A stretch of DNA of 64,000 nt from Microbacterium radiodurans (GTDB lineage Bacteria; Actinomycetota; Actinomycetes; Actinomycetales; Microbacteriaceae). Every line of letters starts with the position of its first letter. The first letter of the stretch is position 1. The notes below the pieces were generated by a model that had not been told where the DNA came from, did no database searches, and saw only the letters and a program-made list of their open reading frames with translations. Positions 7,352 through 15,990 of the stretch are shown here, piece by piece. The stretch lies in the NCBI RefSeq assembly GCF_008710705.1, contig NZ_VYRZ01000001.1:992001-1056000 (forward strand), read 5' to 3'. Position numbers and translations under genes: made by a program.

Positions 7352-8023
7352 ATGCGTACGAACCTGAAGCGAGCAGCAATCTTCGGCACGGCTGGCCTCG
7401 GCGCCGCCGCGATCGCCACGGCGGGCTTCGCCCTCCCGGCATCGGCTGACGACACCAACGTCGACTCCTCGACGACCGACACGAACACCTCGACCGAGAC
7501 GAACACGTCCTTCGACGCGCTGTCGACCTGGCTCGACGATGTGCTGAACGCCAGCGGCGGCAACGGCAACGGCATCGGCGGCGGAGTGGGCGACAACGCC
7601 AACCTCGGCAACCTCGGCCTCGACGGTGGTGTGATCAACGGACCGCTCATCAGCGACGTGGGCAACGGCGCGCTGCTCTCGGGCAACGACACCCCGATCG
7701 GATCGGGCAACCAGGCCGACGCTCCCATCGGCTCGGGCAACGAGACCGACGTCGACGCTCCGATCGGATCGGGCAACGAGGTCGGCAACAACAACGGCAA
7801 CGGCAACGAGGTCGGCTCCGGCAACGAGACCGGCAGCGGCAACGAGGTCGGCTCGGGCAACCAGGCCGACACGAACGTCGGCAACGGCACCGACGTGGGA
7901 GTGGGCGACATCGGAGCCGAGGTCGGCGACGCCACGAGCAACATCGGCACCGAGGTCGGCAACGTCGTCGGCGACATCTCCTCGGACGTCGACGACCTCG
8001 TCGGCGGCATCCTGGGTCGCTGA
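7352..8023 (+). CDS. Secreted Gly/Asn/Ser-rich repeat protein, function unknown
   Basis: A 223-aa protein with a clear Sec signal peptide (MRTNLKRAA, hydrophobic stretch to about residue 25, cleavage near ALPASA-DD). The mature part is acidic and very low in complexity: a Thr/Ser/Asp-rich start, a Gly/Asn segment, then repeated GSGN-E/Q units (residues about 108-175) and a C-terminal run of VGD/EVGN motifs. There are no cysteines, catalytic motifs or LPXTG anchor. The ATG at 7352 has a GGAAGGAAAA ribosome site. I do not recognise the family; it could be a surface or matrix protein. Confidence 0.7.
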   Translation: MRTNLKRAAIFGTAGLGAAAIATAGFALPASADDTNVDSSTTDTNTSTETNTSFDALSTWLDDVLNASGGNGNGIGGGVGDNANLGNLGLDGGVINGPLISDVGNGALLSGNDTPIGSGNQADAPIGSGNETDVDAPIGSGNEVGNNNGNGNEVGSGNETGSGNEVGSGNQADTNVGNGTDVGVGDIGAEVGDATSNIGTEVGNVVGDISSDVDDLVGGILGR

Positions 8024-8060
8024 CCCGGATCATCCGGTCGCACCGACCTGATCACACCGC

Positions 8061-8096
8061 GATGGGCGGCACCTGCTTCGGCGGGTGCCGCCCATC
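8061..8096 (+). terminator. Terminator after the secreted repeat protein
   Basis: A 13-bp perfect stem (GATGGGCGGCACC / GGTGCCGCCCATC) with a 10-nt loop lies 38 nt beyond the stop codon. There is no strong U-tract, as is usual in this genome. Confidence 0.65.
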
Positions 8097-8222
8097 GGCG
8101 TTCCGCGGGCAGATGGGGATGCCGGGTGGAGAAGTCGTCGCGTGGTGCTGTTTCCGGGGGCCGGTGGGCGCAGGTGGCGCCGACTTCGCGGGCGGGCGGA
8201 GATGCCGGGCTACCCTGACGTG

Positions 8223-9239
8223 GTGAGCGAAGCGGTGCCCGGGCAGACGACGATGCGGGCCCGGGTGGGCGTGCGCGAGGTCGCCGCGGCAGCGGGGGTG
8301 TCGACGCAGACGGTCTCTCGCGTCATCAACGATCATCCTCACATCCGGCCCGAGACCCGCGGTCGCGTGCTGGCGGCGATGGCGAGTCTCGGCTACCGCG
8401 TCAACAACGCCGCCCGCGCGCTCGGCACCGCGACGACACGCACGATCGGCGTGCTCGCCACCGACACCGACCTGTTCGGACCCGCCGCGGGCATCGCCGC
8501 CCTCGAGCGCGCCGCGCGCTCGGCCGGGCGATGGATCGCGACGGCGTACGCCGACGGCACGGATGCGGCGAGCGTGACCGCCGCATCCGAGCACCTGCTC
8601 GCGCAGGGTGTCGACGGCATCGTCGTCGTGGCGCCGCACATGACCGCGCTCGCCGCCCTCGCCTCGGCGGAGCTCGGCGTACCCGTGTCGCCGCTGCACG
8701 CCGGCGGGGGAGCGGCGCGGCAGCGGGACGGGGCTGCGCTCGCCGTCGACCACCTCGTCGATCGGGGGCATCGCCGGATCGCGCGGCTGTCGGGCCCGGC
8801 GGAGTGGCTCGAGGCCGTCGCTCGCGACAGCGGCATCGACGCCGCGCTGAGCCGGCACGGCCTGACCGGCGCCGCGCAGTGGCGGGGCGACTGGTCTGCG
8901 GCCTCGGGCGCCGCGCTCGCCGGTGAGATGACGGCCGCGCTCCGCGCCGCTGAGCCCCCGACGGCCGTCGTCGTGGCGAACGATCAGATGGCCCTCGGTC
9001 TCATGGCCGGTCTGGCGGCCACCGGTGTCACCGTGCCGGACGACGTCAGCGTTGTGGGGTTCGACGACAATCCGGATGCCGCCTACTACCGTCCCGCGCT
9101 GACGACCGTGCGACTCGACATCGCCGGCGAGGCCCGGCGCTGCATCGCGGAGCTCGTGGATGCGACGGGCGAGATTCCCGATACCGCGGTCCCGGGACCG
9201 CCCCGGCTGATCGAGAGGTCGTCGGTGCGATCGCGGTGA
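8223..9239 (+). CDS. LacI family regulator of the arabinose genes
   Basis: A 338-aa repressor-type protein. The N-terminal helix-turn-helix and hinge (VREVAAAAGVSTQTVSRVINDHPHI, about residues 14-38) are followed by a periplasmic-binding-protein-like sugar domain ending in VSVVGFDDNPDAAYYRPALTTV. The start GTG at 8223 is fixed by TACCCT (8211-8216) 6 nt upstream, giving a leaderless mRNA; the frame is open further upstream but without support. It lies directly before the FGGY kinase/araA genes and a LacI-type palindrome (9263-9276), so it most likely represses them and is released by L-arabinose or a derivative. Confidence 0.85.
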   Translation: MSEAVPGQTTMRARVGVREVAAAAGVSTQTVSRVINDHPHIRPETRGRVLAAMASLGYRVNNAARALGTATTRTIGVLATDTDLFGPAAGIAALERAARSAGRWIATAYADGTDAASVTAASEHLLAQGVDGIVVVAPHMTALAALASAELGVPVSPLHAGGGAARQRDGAALAVDHLVDRGHRRIARLSGPAEWLEAVARDSGIDAALSRHGLTGAAQWRGDWSAASGAALAGEMTAALRAAEPPTAVVVANDQMALGLMAGLAATGVTVPDDVSVVGFDDNPDAAYYRPALTTVRLDIAGEARRCIAELVDATGEIPDTAVPGPPRLIERSSVRSR

Positions 9240-9262
9240 ATCGCGTTCTCGCATTTCTCCTC

Positions 9263-9276
9263 TGTTACCGGTAACA
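9263..9276. promoter_or_regulatory. LacI-type operator before the arabinose operon
   Basis: A perfect 14-bp palindrome, TGTTACCGGTAACA, with the central CG typical of LacI-family sites. It overlaps a TAACAT -10 box (9272-9277), so binding would block transcription of the kinase gene. Confidence 0.75.
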
Positions 9277-9311
9277 TCGCATCATCCCGCGGTCTACCAA
9301 TGGAGGCACCC

Positions 9312-10922
9312 GTGACCCGCAGCGCCCACGCCGTCGACGCCGCCCGCGACGACATCCTCGCCGGCCGGACGAGTCTCGGCATCGAGCTCGGCTCGACGCG
9401 CATCAAGGCGTGCCTCGTGGGGTCCGACCCCGCCCACGTGATCGCGACCGGATCGCACGCGTGGGAGAACAGCTTCGAGGACCGCCGCTGGACCTACCCG
9501 CTCGCGGAGGTCTGGTCGGGTCTCCAGGCCGCCTTCGCGAACCTCGTCGCGGAGGTGCGCGAGCGCTACGACGTCGCCCTCGACACGGTCGGCGCCCTGG
9601 GCGTCTCGGCGATGATGCACGGCTACCTCGCCTTCGACGCCGGCGACGAACTGCTCGTGCCGTTCCGCACCTGGCGCAACACCAGCACCGGCCCCGCCGC
9701 CGCCGAGCTCAGCGATCTGCTCGACATCAACATCCCGCTCCGGTGGTCGATCGCGCACCTGCACCAGGCGGTGCTCGATGAGGAGCCTCATGTCGGCCGC
9801 ATCAGCCACGTCACGACCCTCGCGGGGTATGTTCATGCGCGTCTGACCGGCGAGCGGGTGCTGGGCGTCGGCGACGCGTCGGGGATGTTCCCGATCGACC
9901 CCGACACGCGCGACTACGACCAGCGACGCGTCGACCTCTTCGACGCGCACGCCGCCGGACGCCTGCCCGCGGACCTGCGGTCACTGCTGCCGCAGGTGCG
10001 CGTCGCCGGTCAGGCGGCCGGACGCCTCACCCCCGAGGGTGCCGCGCTGCTCGATCCGACGGGCGCGCTGCGGCCGGGAGCGATGTTCTGCCCGCCCGAG
10101 GGCGACGCCGGCACCGGGATGGTCGCCACCGCGGCCGTCGCGCCGCGCTCCGGCAACGTCAGCGCCGGCACCAGCATCTTCGCGATGGTCGTGCTCGAGC
10201 GTCCGCTGCAGAGCCGGCACCACGAGATCGACGTCGTGACGACGCCGGCCGGCGATCTCGTCGCGATGGTTCACTGCAACAACGGCGCGAGCGAGCTGGC
10301 CGCCTGGGTCGGCATGTTCGAGCGGTTCGCCGCGGCATCCGGCTCGCCGCTGCCCGCCGACGGCGTGTACGACGTGCTCTTCCGTGAGGCGCTCTCGGGC
10401 GATCCGGATGCCGGCGGCCTGCTCGCCTACAACCACCTCGCCGGTGAGCCGATCGCGGGCACCGACGAGGGCCGTCCGCTGTTCGTGCGGACGCCCGACA
10501 GTCGGTTCTCGCTCGGCAACGCGATCCGCGCGCAGCTCTACGGCGTCTTCGGCACCCTCGCCCTCGGCATGCGGGTGCTCGATGCCGAGGGCGTCGAGCT
10601 CGATCGCATGTTCGCCCACGGCGGCATGTTCCGCACCGCCGGCGTCGCGCAGCGCTTCCTCGCCGCCGCGCTCGGCGCGCCCGTCGCGGTGGGGGAGACC
10701 GCGTCGGAGGGCGGGGCCTGGGGCATCGCGGTGCTCGCGGACTACCTCGCGCACAGCGACGGACTCGACCTCGACGCATACCTCCGCGAGCGCGTGTTCG
10801 CCGCAGCATCCGTCGACGTCGCCGAACCGGACGCCGCGGATGCCGCCGGCTTCGCCGCCTACCTCGAGCGCTACGACGCCGGCCTCGCGATCGAGCGCGC
10901 CGCCGTCGCCGCGCTCTCCTGA
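9312..10922 (+). CDS. FGGY-family carbohydrate kinase (putative L-ribulokinase)
   Basis: A 536-aa cytoplasmic sugar kinase with the two ASKHA ATPase lobes. Seen: the first phosphate loop LGIELGSTRIK near residue 22, VSAMMHGYLAF near 98, GNVSAGTSIFAMV near 281, and a C-terminal AHGGMFRTAGVAQRF. It differs from enteric AraB but is the kind of FGGY kinase found beside araA in actinobacteria, so L-ribulose phosphorylation is inferred from context. GTG 9312 is chosen over the ATG at 9300 because GGAGG (9302-9306) is then ideally spaced. araA follows after 51 nt. Confidence 0.75.
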   Translation: MTRSAHAVDAARDDILAGRTSLGIELGSTRIKACLVGSDPAHVIATGSHAWENSFEDRRWTYPLAEVWSGLQAAFANLVAEVRERYDVALDTVGALGVSAMMHGYLAFDAGDELLVPFRTWRNTSTGPAAAELSDLLDINIPLRWSIAHLHQAVLDEEPHVGRISHVTTLAGYVHARLTGERVLGVGDASGMFPIDPDTRDYDQRRVDLFDAHAAGRLPADLRSLLPQVRVAGQAAGRLTPEGAALLDPTGALRPGAMFCPPEGDAGTGMVATAAVAPRSGNVSAGTSIFAMVVLERPLQSRHHEIDVVTTPAGDLVAMVHCNNGASELAAWVGMFERFAAASGSPLPADGVYDVLFREALSGDPDAGGLLAYNHLAGEPIAGTDEGRPLFVRTPDSRFSLGNAIRAQLYGVFGTLALGMRVLDAEGVELDRMFAHGGMFRTAGVAQRFLAAALGAPVAVGETASEGGAWGIAVLADYLAHSDGLDLDAYLRERVFAAASVDVAEPDAADAAGFAAYLERYDAGLAIERAAVAALS

Positions 10923-10973
10923 CCCGCCCCGCCCCGACCCGTCCCCGCCCGTCTCGACCCGGAAGAAGCCGAC

Positions 10974-12476
10974 ATGACCCTCGCCACCACCCTCGACAAC
11001 TACACCGTCTGGTTCGTCACCGGCAGCCAGAACCTCTACGGCGAGGACACGCTGCGCCAGGTGGCCGAACAGTCGCAGGCGGTCGTCGCCGGCCTCACCG
11101 GCCTGCCGGTGCGCGTGGAGTGGAAGCCCGTCCTGAAGGACGCCGACTCCATCCGCCGCCTCGCGCTCGAGGCGAACGCCGACGACTCCGTCATCGGCGT
11201 GATGGCGTGGATGCACACCTTCAGCCCCGCCAAGATGTGGATCACCGGTCTCGACGCGCTCCGCAAACCGCTGCTGCACCTGCACACGCAGGCGAACGTG
11301 GAGCTGCCCTGGGCCGACATCGACTTCGACTTCATGAACCTGAACCAGGCCGCGCACGGCGACCGCGAGTTCGGATACATCCAGACGCGCCTGGGCGTCG
11401 CACGCAAGACCGTCGTCGGGCACGTCTCGAACCCTGTCGTGCGCCACCAGATCGAGGACTGGCAGCGGGCGGCCGCCGGCTGGCAGGCCGTCCGCACCCT
11501 CAAGCTCGCGCGCTTCGGCGACAACATGCGCTACGTCGCCGTCACGGAGGGCGACAAGACCGAGGCCGAGCTGCAGTTCGGCGTGCAGGTCAACACGTGG
11601 GGTGTCAACGAGCTCGCGGATGCCGTGGCCGCGGCATCCGACGCCGACGTCGACGCGCTCGTCGAGATCTACGTCGCCCAGTACGACGTCGCCGACGAGC
11701 TGCTCCCCGGGGGAGAGCGCCACCAGTCGCTGCGCGACGGCGCCGCCATCGAGATCGGGCTCCGCTCGTTCCTCGAGGCCGGCGGTTTCGGTGCGTTCAC
11801 GACGTCGTTCGAAGACCTGGGCGCGCTGAAGCAGCTGCCCGGTCTCGCCGTCCAGCGCCTCATGGCCGAGGGGTACGGCTTCGGTGCGGAGGGTGACTGG
11901 AAGACCGCGATCCTCGTCCGCGTCGCGAACGTCATGGGCGTCGGCCTGCCCGGCGGGGCGAGCCTCATGGAGGACTACACCTACGACCTCGTGCCCGGCT
12001 CCGAGCGCATCCTCGGCGCGCACATGCTCGAGGTCTCGCCCTCGCTCACGACCGCGAAGCCGCGGCTGGAGATCCACCCCCTCGGCATCGGCGGCAAGGA
12101 CGACCCGGTGCGCCTCGTCTTCACCGCCGACCCCGGCCCCGCTCTCGTGGTCGCACTCAGCGACATGCGCGACCGGTTCCGCCTCACGGCGAACGTCGTC
12201 GAGAACGTCGAGGCCCCCGACCTGCCGAAGCTCCCGGTGGGCCGGGCGATCTGGAAGCCCGCGCCCGACTTCGCGACCTCGGCGGCCTGCTGGCTCGCCG
12301 CCGGCGCCGCGCACCACACGGTGATGACGACCGCCGTCGGCATCGAAGTCTTCCGCGACTTCGCCGAGATCGCCGGCACCGAGCTCGTCGTCATCGACGA
12401 CGACACGACGGTGCGAGGATTCCAGAAGGAGCTCCGCTGGAACCAGGCGTACTACCGCCTGGCCCGCGGCCTGTGA
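10974..12476 (+). CDS. araA: L-arabinose isomerase
   Basis: A 500-aa enzyme of full normal length that converts L-arabinose to L-ribulose with a bound divalent metal. Seen: the N-terminal [52 protein letters not shown] and LEVSPSL motifs, and the C-terminal GAAHHTVM with a conserved histidine pair. The ATG at 10974 follows GGAAGAAG. The gene sits in the predicted operon kinase-araA-mutarotase and is presumably controlled by the upstream LacI operator. No araD lies nearby in the window. Confidence 0.95.
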   Translation: MTLATTLDNYTVWFVTGSQNLYGEDTLRQVAEQSQAVVAGLTGLPVRVEWKPVLKDADSIRRLALEANADDSVIGVMAWMHTFSPAKMWITGLDALRKPLLHLHTQANVELPWADIDFDFMNLNQAAHGDREFGYIQTRLGVARKTVVGHVSNPVVRHQIEDWQRAAAGWQAVRTLKLARFGDNMRYVAVTEGDKTEAELQFGVQVNTWGVNELADAVAAASDADVDALVEIYVAQYDVADELLPGGERHQSLRDGAAIEIGLRSFLEAGGFGAFTTSFEDLGALKQLPGLAVQRLMAEGYGFGAEGDWKTAILVRVANVMGVGLPGGASLMEDYTYDLVPGSERILGAHMLEVSPSLTTAKPRLEIHPLGIGGKDDPVRLVFTADPGPALVVALSDMRDRFRLTANVVENVEAPDLPKLPVGRAIWKPAPDFATSAACWLAAGAAHHTVMTTAVGIEVFRDFAEIAGTELVVIDDDTTVRGFQKELRWNQAYYRLARGL

Positions 12477-12508
12477 GCTCCGACCACCAGAACCGAGAGG
12501 GGACGCCC

Positions 12509-13444
12509 GTGGCGGCATCCGGAACGTCATATGTCCTGCGATTCGGGGATGCCGAGGCGATCGTCGCGAGCATAGGCGCGTCGCTGCGCTCGTATCGCGT
12601 CGGCGGACGCGACCTCGTGCTGTCCTACGGTGAGGACGAGATCCGCCCCGGATACCGCGGCGCGACGCTCGTGCCCTGGCCGAACCGCGTCGTCGACGGC
12701 ACCTACGAGGTCGACGGGACGCAGTACCGGCTGGCGCTGACCGAGCCCGAGCGCCATCACGCGCTGCACGGCCTGGTGGCCTGGCTCGACTTCGCGCCCA
12801 CCGTCGTCGCCGCCGACCACGTGACCCTCGCCACGACGGTCGTCGCGCAGACGGCCTACCCGTGGACGTTGCGCGTCGAGACCACGTATCGCCTCGGCGC
12901 CGACGGTCTCACGCAGTCGGTCCGCGTCGTCAACGACAGCGACAGCCCGGCGCCGTTCGGGACGGGTCCGCACCCGTACCTCGTGGCCGGCCCGGCGCCG
13001 CTGGACGAGTGGACGCTCGAACTGCCGGCCGACCGCGTCCTCGAGGTGACCGAGGACCGGCTGTCGCCGATCGCGCTCCGGGACGTCGACGACGTCGCGG
13101 AGTTCGACTTCCGGACGGCCCGCGTCCTCGGCGCCGTCGAGATCGACCACGCGTTCACGGGCGTCGGGCGGGATGCCGCGGGCCGCGCCGCGGTGCGCAT
13201 CACCGACCCATCGGGGTCGGGGGTCGAGATGAGCTGGGACGCTGCATGCACGTGGGTCCAGGTCTATACGGGAGACCTCCCGGGTGGCCCGGCGCAGGAC
13301 GGGCACCGCGCGGGAGTCGCGGTCGAGCCGATGACCTGCGCTCCGGACGCGTTCAACGACGCGCGTTACGACTACGACACCGGGCTGCGGTTCATCGCGC
13401 CGGGGGCGTCGGACGAGGCGTCGTGGCGGATCAGCCCGCTGTGA
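12509..13444 (+). CDS. Aldose 1-epimerase (mutarotase) family protein
   Basis: A 311-aa galactose-mutarotase-like beta-sandwich protein. Seen: PWPNRVVDGTYEVDG, HALHGLV with a conserved histidine, and GPHPYLV, matching the family's catalytic histidine regions. It interconverts sugar anomers, probably feeding arabinose to AraA. Two in-frame starts exist: GTG 12473, overlapping the araA stop (GTGA), and GTG 12509 with AGAGGGG 6-13 nt upstream. The second is chosen for its ribosome site, though coupled translation from the first cannot be excluded. It is the last gene of the arabinose unit. Confidence 0.85.
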   Translation: MAASGTSYVLRFGDAEAIVASIGASLRSYRVGGRDLVLSYGEDEIRPGYRGATLVPWPNRVVDGTYEVDGTQYRLALTEPERHHALHGLVAWLDFAPTVVAADHVTLATTVVAQTAYPWTLRVETTYRLGADGLTQSVRVVNDSDSPAPFGTGPHPYLVAGPAPLDEWTLELPADRVLEVTEDRLSPIALRDVDDVAEFDFRTARVLGAVEIDHAFTGVGRDAAGRAAVRITDPSGSGVEMSWDAACTWVQVYTGDLPGGPAQDGHRAGVAVEPMTCAPDAFNDARYDYDTGLRFIAPGASDEASWRISPL

Positions 13445-13474
13445 GCGTCTGAGGCCCGGGCGCGCCCCCGATCG

Positions 13475-14023
13475 TCAGTGCCCGTGTCCGGGGACGACGA
13501 TCGGGTTGCCGCTGTCGTCGACGTAGCTGCCGGCCTCGGCGGCGCTGAGCGCGGGGGTGACGAGGATCGCGACCGCGAGTGCGCCCACGATGATGCCGGC
13601 GACGCCGGCGGCGGGGGCGGGGCCGGACGGGCGTGCCTGCGCGTCGTCGGCGGACGACCGGCGGGACCGCCGGCGCAGGAGCACGGCGGACGCGACACCG
13701 AGCGCGAGCCAGAGGGCCACCGCGACGGCGACGGCGTGGACGCTCACGCGGACCGGATCGACGAAGAGGGCGACACCGGCTGAGAGGGTGCCGAGGAGGG
13801 CGATGGCCATCGCCACTCCGGGTGCGACGAGGCGACCGCGCGCGAGGGCGATGATGCCCCACACGAGCGCGGTCGCCCCGACGGTGGCCAGCACGAGGCC
13901 GACGCCGCGTGACGCGACGTCGACCCCGCGGGTGACCATGCCGCCGCCGAGCCCGAGCTGGACGAGCCCGGCGCCCCAGGCGGCGAGCGAAGGCCAGGAA
14001 CGGGTCAGGGCGGCGAGGTTCAT
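13475..14023 (-). CDS. Membrane protein of unknown function
   Basis: A 182-aa protein with about five hydrophobic helices (residues 15-30, 38-60, 68-86, 94-112 and 137-157), a basic RRRSRR loop after helix 4, and a short extracellular tail ending GHGH that might bind metal. No family is recognised. Its ATG overlaps the stop of the DUF4383 gene by one base (TGATG), so the two small membrane proteins are co-expressed. It converges with the arabinose operon; the 30-nt gap holds only the palindrome GGGCGCGCCC (13458-13467). Confidence 0.65.
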   Translation of the reverse strand: MNLAALTRSWPSLAAWGAGLVQLGLGGGMVTRGVDVASRGVGLVLATVGATALVWGIIALARGRLVAPGVAMAIALLGTLSAGVALFVDPVRVSVHAVAVAVALWLALGVASAVLLRRRSRRSSADDAQARPSGPAPAAGVAGIIVGALAVAILVTPALSAAEAGSYVDDSGNPIVVPGHGH

Positions 14024-14433
14024 CAGACGGCCGAGCGGGGCGCGACGGCGCGGTCGGTGCCGAAGCCGACGCCGAGCAGGATCAGCGCGCTGCCGAGGTG
14101 GAGGATGTGGTCGGCGGTGTTCAGGGCGAGGATGTTGAGCGAGCCGCCCTCGATGAAGAAGCCGACGATACCCAGCAGCAGGTAGGCGAGGCCGACGACG
14201 ATGTTGACGCCCTTGGCCGCGCGGACGCCGGAGAGGCCGCCGATCAGGAGAGCAGCGCCGATGAGGAGGTGCGCGATGTTGTGCAGCGGGTTCACCTCGA
14301 AGATGCCGAGGAGCAGGCCACCGTCGGTGGCGATGAAGTCGACGCCCGCGGTGACGGTGAAGCCCAGCAGGCCGACGAGGATGTAGACCGCGCCGAAGAT
14401 GGTGGCGACGAGGCGGTTCGGTGAATTACGCAT
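14023..14433 (-). CDS. DUF4383 domain membrane protein
   Basis: A 136-aa protein with four hydrophobic helices. Seen: VATIFGAVYILVGLLGF near the N-terminus, then NPLHNIAHLLIGAALL and NTADHILHLGSALILLG, the paired histidine-containing helices typical of DUF4383. Function is unknown. The ATG at 14433 has a strong AGGGAGGG site. It is the first gene of a two-gene minus-strand unit. Confidence 0.8.
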   Translation of the reverse strand: MRNSPNRLVATIFGAVYILVGLLGFTVTAGVDFIATDGGLLLGIFEVNPLHNIAHLLIGAALLIGGLSGVRAAKGVNIVVGLAYLLLGIVGFFIEGGSLNILALNTADHILHLGSALILLGVGFGTDRAVAPRSAV

Positions 14434-14545
14434 GAGGGTTCCCTCCCTGTGGTGCGACGGATGCCGCGGTGCTTCGGTTGTTCGGTGTGCGGTGCGGATC
14501 GGTTTGCGCCCGGAACGGGCCGACCAGCCGAGCGGTGATGCGCGA

Positions 14546-14575
14546 AAGGGCCCCGGTGTCTGTGCCGAGGCCCTT
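14546..14575. terminator. Terminator-like hairpin in a divergent intergenic region
   Basis: AAGGGCC / GGCCCTT (7-bp stem, 16-nt loop) followed by CCC. It is odd because the flanking genes diverge, so neither ends here. A 25-codon ORF with clustered cysteines (14461-14538) ends 8 nt before it. Confidence 0.4.
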
Positions 14576-14660
14576 CCCGTGCTCGTGGGTCCGACAGTAG
14601 AGTCAGCGAGTTCACGGTTCGAAGGCCTTGCGGGTCGTCCCCTCGAGGTGGTAGCGCAGG

Positions 14661-15092
14661 ATGATGCGCTTCGAGACGACGATGTCCCAGTTCGGCAACA
14701 ACACCGGGATCGAGGTGCCGCCCGACGTTCTCGACCAGCTCGGCGGCGGCAAGCGCCCCGCGGTCGTCGTGACCGTGAACGGGTACGAGTACCGCACCAC
14801 CGTCGGCACGATGGCCGGCAGGCACCTCCTGCCCTTCGCAGCCGAGCGTCGGCGCGAGAGCGGGATCGCCGGGGGTGACGCCCTCGTCGTCGACATCGAG
14901 CTCGACACGGTCCCCCGTGACACCGCGGTGCCGGCCGATCTCGCGACGGCGCTGGCGGATGCCGGCATCCGCGACGCCTTCGATGGCCTGTCGCCGAGCG
15001 CGCGCAAGGCGCACGTCGTCTCGGTCGAGTCGGCGAAAGCCGACGCGACGCGGGCGCGACGGGTCGCGGCGGTCGTCGCGAAGCTCTCGTGA
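14661..15092 (+). CDS. DUF1905/YdeI (OmdA)-type protein
   Basis: A 143-aa cytoplasmic protein with an N-terminal DUF1905 beta-barrel (GNNTGIEVPPDVLDQLGGGKRPAVVVTVNG, then YRTTVG, broken here by a few residues) and a short C-terminal YdeI/OmdA helix segment (FDGLSPSARKAHVVSVESAKADATRARRV). The family has no settled biochemical role; some members affect bacteriocin tolerance. Two adjacent ATGs (14661 and 14664) are possible starts. A TAGAGT -10 box lies about 60 nt upstream. Confidence 0.7.
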   Translation: MMRFETTMSQFGNNTGIEVPPDVLDQLGGGKRPAVVVTVNGYEYRTTVGTMAGRHLLPFAAERRRESGIAGGDALVVDIELDTVPRDTAVPADLATALADAGIRDAFDGLSPSARKAHVVSVESAKADATRARRVAAVVAKLS

Positions 15093-15157
15093 TGCTCGCT
15101 CCCCGGGGACGGGCGGAGCCCGCCCGGTAGGATTGGTGCGAGGGGGAGGAGGCGACG

Positions 15158-15757
15158 ATGGCGACCCGACAAGCGCGGATCAAGAGTTCGGAGATCGTGG
15201 CCGAAGGGCTGTACATCGCCTCCGCGGCGACGCGCCTCGCCCTGAAGAACGCGATCCTCGTCGCGCTCCTCGCCCACGGGCAGGACTTCGAGGTCGATGC
15301 CTTCCTCGCCGACGCGCGCGACGCGCTGCTGGCGCTGGCCGCCGAGGCCGAGGCCGACGCCGAGCGGGCGCACCGCGAGCGCAAGGCTGCGAGCGGCCGG
15401 TACAGCGACTCGGACGGAACCCACGACTACCGCAGCCGCGACGTCGGCAATCTGCGGCGCCGGCGCAAGCAGTCCCTGAAGATCGCGAAGGAGCTCCGCG
15501 AGCGCGCCGGCGACGAGGACGAGCTGCGCAAGCTCATCGCCGACGCCCGCGAGGCGGCGTGGGGCGAGGTGGCCGGCAACATCGACCGCACCCTCCGCAT
15601 CGAGGCGGCCAGGCCCGATCTCGAGCCGGACTACGAGCGCATGCGCAACGCGCGGATGCAGGCCCTCCGGATGGTCGATCTGCCCAAGCTCCGGTCGCAG
15701 CGCCGCGGCGCGGCGGCGTCGGCCGCGGCTCCCGATGACGCCGACGCGCCCGGGTGA
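15158..15757 (+). CDS. Conserved hypothetical helical protein
   Basis: A 199-aa, largely alpha-helical, highly charged protein. The N-terminal part (residues 10-45) is the only hydrophobic stretch; then come Ala/Glu-rich helices, a RRRRKQSLKIAKELRERAGDE segment, and a disordered Ala-rich tail. It looks cytoplasmic and possibly nucleic-acid binding, but no family is recognised. The ATG at 15158 has AGGAGG, and TAGGAT at 15128-15133 is a plausible -10 box. Confidence 0.6.
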   Translation: MATRQARIKSSEIVAEGLYIASAATRLALKNAILVALLAHGQDFEVDAFLADARDALLALAAEAEADAERAHRERKAASGRYSDSDGTHDYRSRDVGNLRRRRKQSLKIAKELRERAGDEDELRKLIADAREAAWGEVAGNIDRTLRIEAARPDLEPDYERMRNARMQALRMVDLPKLRSQRRGAAASAAAPDDADAPG

Positions 15758-15799
15758 CCGGATTCCCGGCGTCGATTCGCGTCGCCTCACGGAGTGGGC

Positions 15800-15805
15800 T
15801 ATTCT
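15800..15805 (+). promoter_or_regulatory. -10 box of tRNA-Arg
   Basis: TATTCT lies 34 nt before the tRNA acceptor stem, a suitable distance for a short 5' leader removed by RNase P. Confidence 0.5.
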
Positions 15806-15838
15806 GGACGCTGGCCCGCGAGAGATCGCCTGGGCCGG

Positions 15839-15911
15839 GCGCCCGTAGCTCAATGGATAGAGCATCTGACTACGGATCAGAAGGTTAGGGGTTCGAGTCC
15901 CTTCGGGCGCA
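15839..15911 (+). tRNA. tRNA-Arg (anticodon ACG)
   Basis: A 73-nt cloverleaf. The acceptor stem pairs GCGCCCG with CGGGCGC; the D arm has AGCTCAATGGATAGAGC, the anticodon stem TCTGA/TCAGA with loop CTACGGA (anticodon ACG), and the T arm AGGGGTTCGAGTCCCTT. The discriminator base is A and CCA is not encoded. ACG is normally modified to ICG and reads CGU, CGC and CGA. Confidence 0.95.
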
Positions 15912-15934
15912 CACTGTGTTGAGACAGTGAGTCA

Positions 15935-15964
15935 ACGGCCTCCGCTTCGGCGGGGGCCGTTTTC
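15935..15964 (+). terminator. Terminator after tRNA-Arg
   Basis: ACGGCC-TCCGC-TTCG-GCGGG-GGCCGT followed by TTTC: a strong stem with a TTCG tetraloop and a short T-run, 24 nt beyond the tRNA. Confidence 0.75.
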
Positions 15965-15990
15965 GCGTCCCGGCCGGTAACGTGGCGCGC

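Noticed and set aside
9981..12530. 849-codon open frame antisense to the kinase and araA genes
   Set aside because: High GC keeps antisense frames open. The translation is Arg/Glu/Val/Asp-rich with no domain, and the plus strand encodes clear enzymes. The same applies to the long antisense frames at 28335-31475 and 48926-52360.
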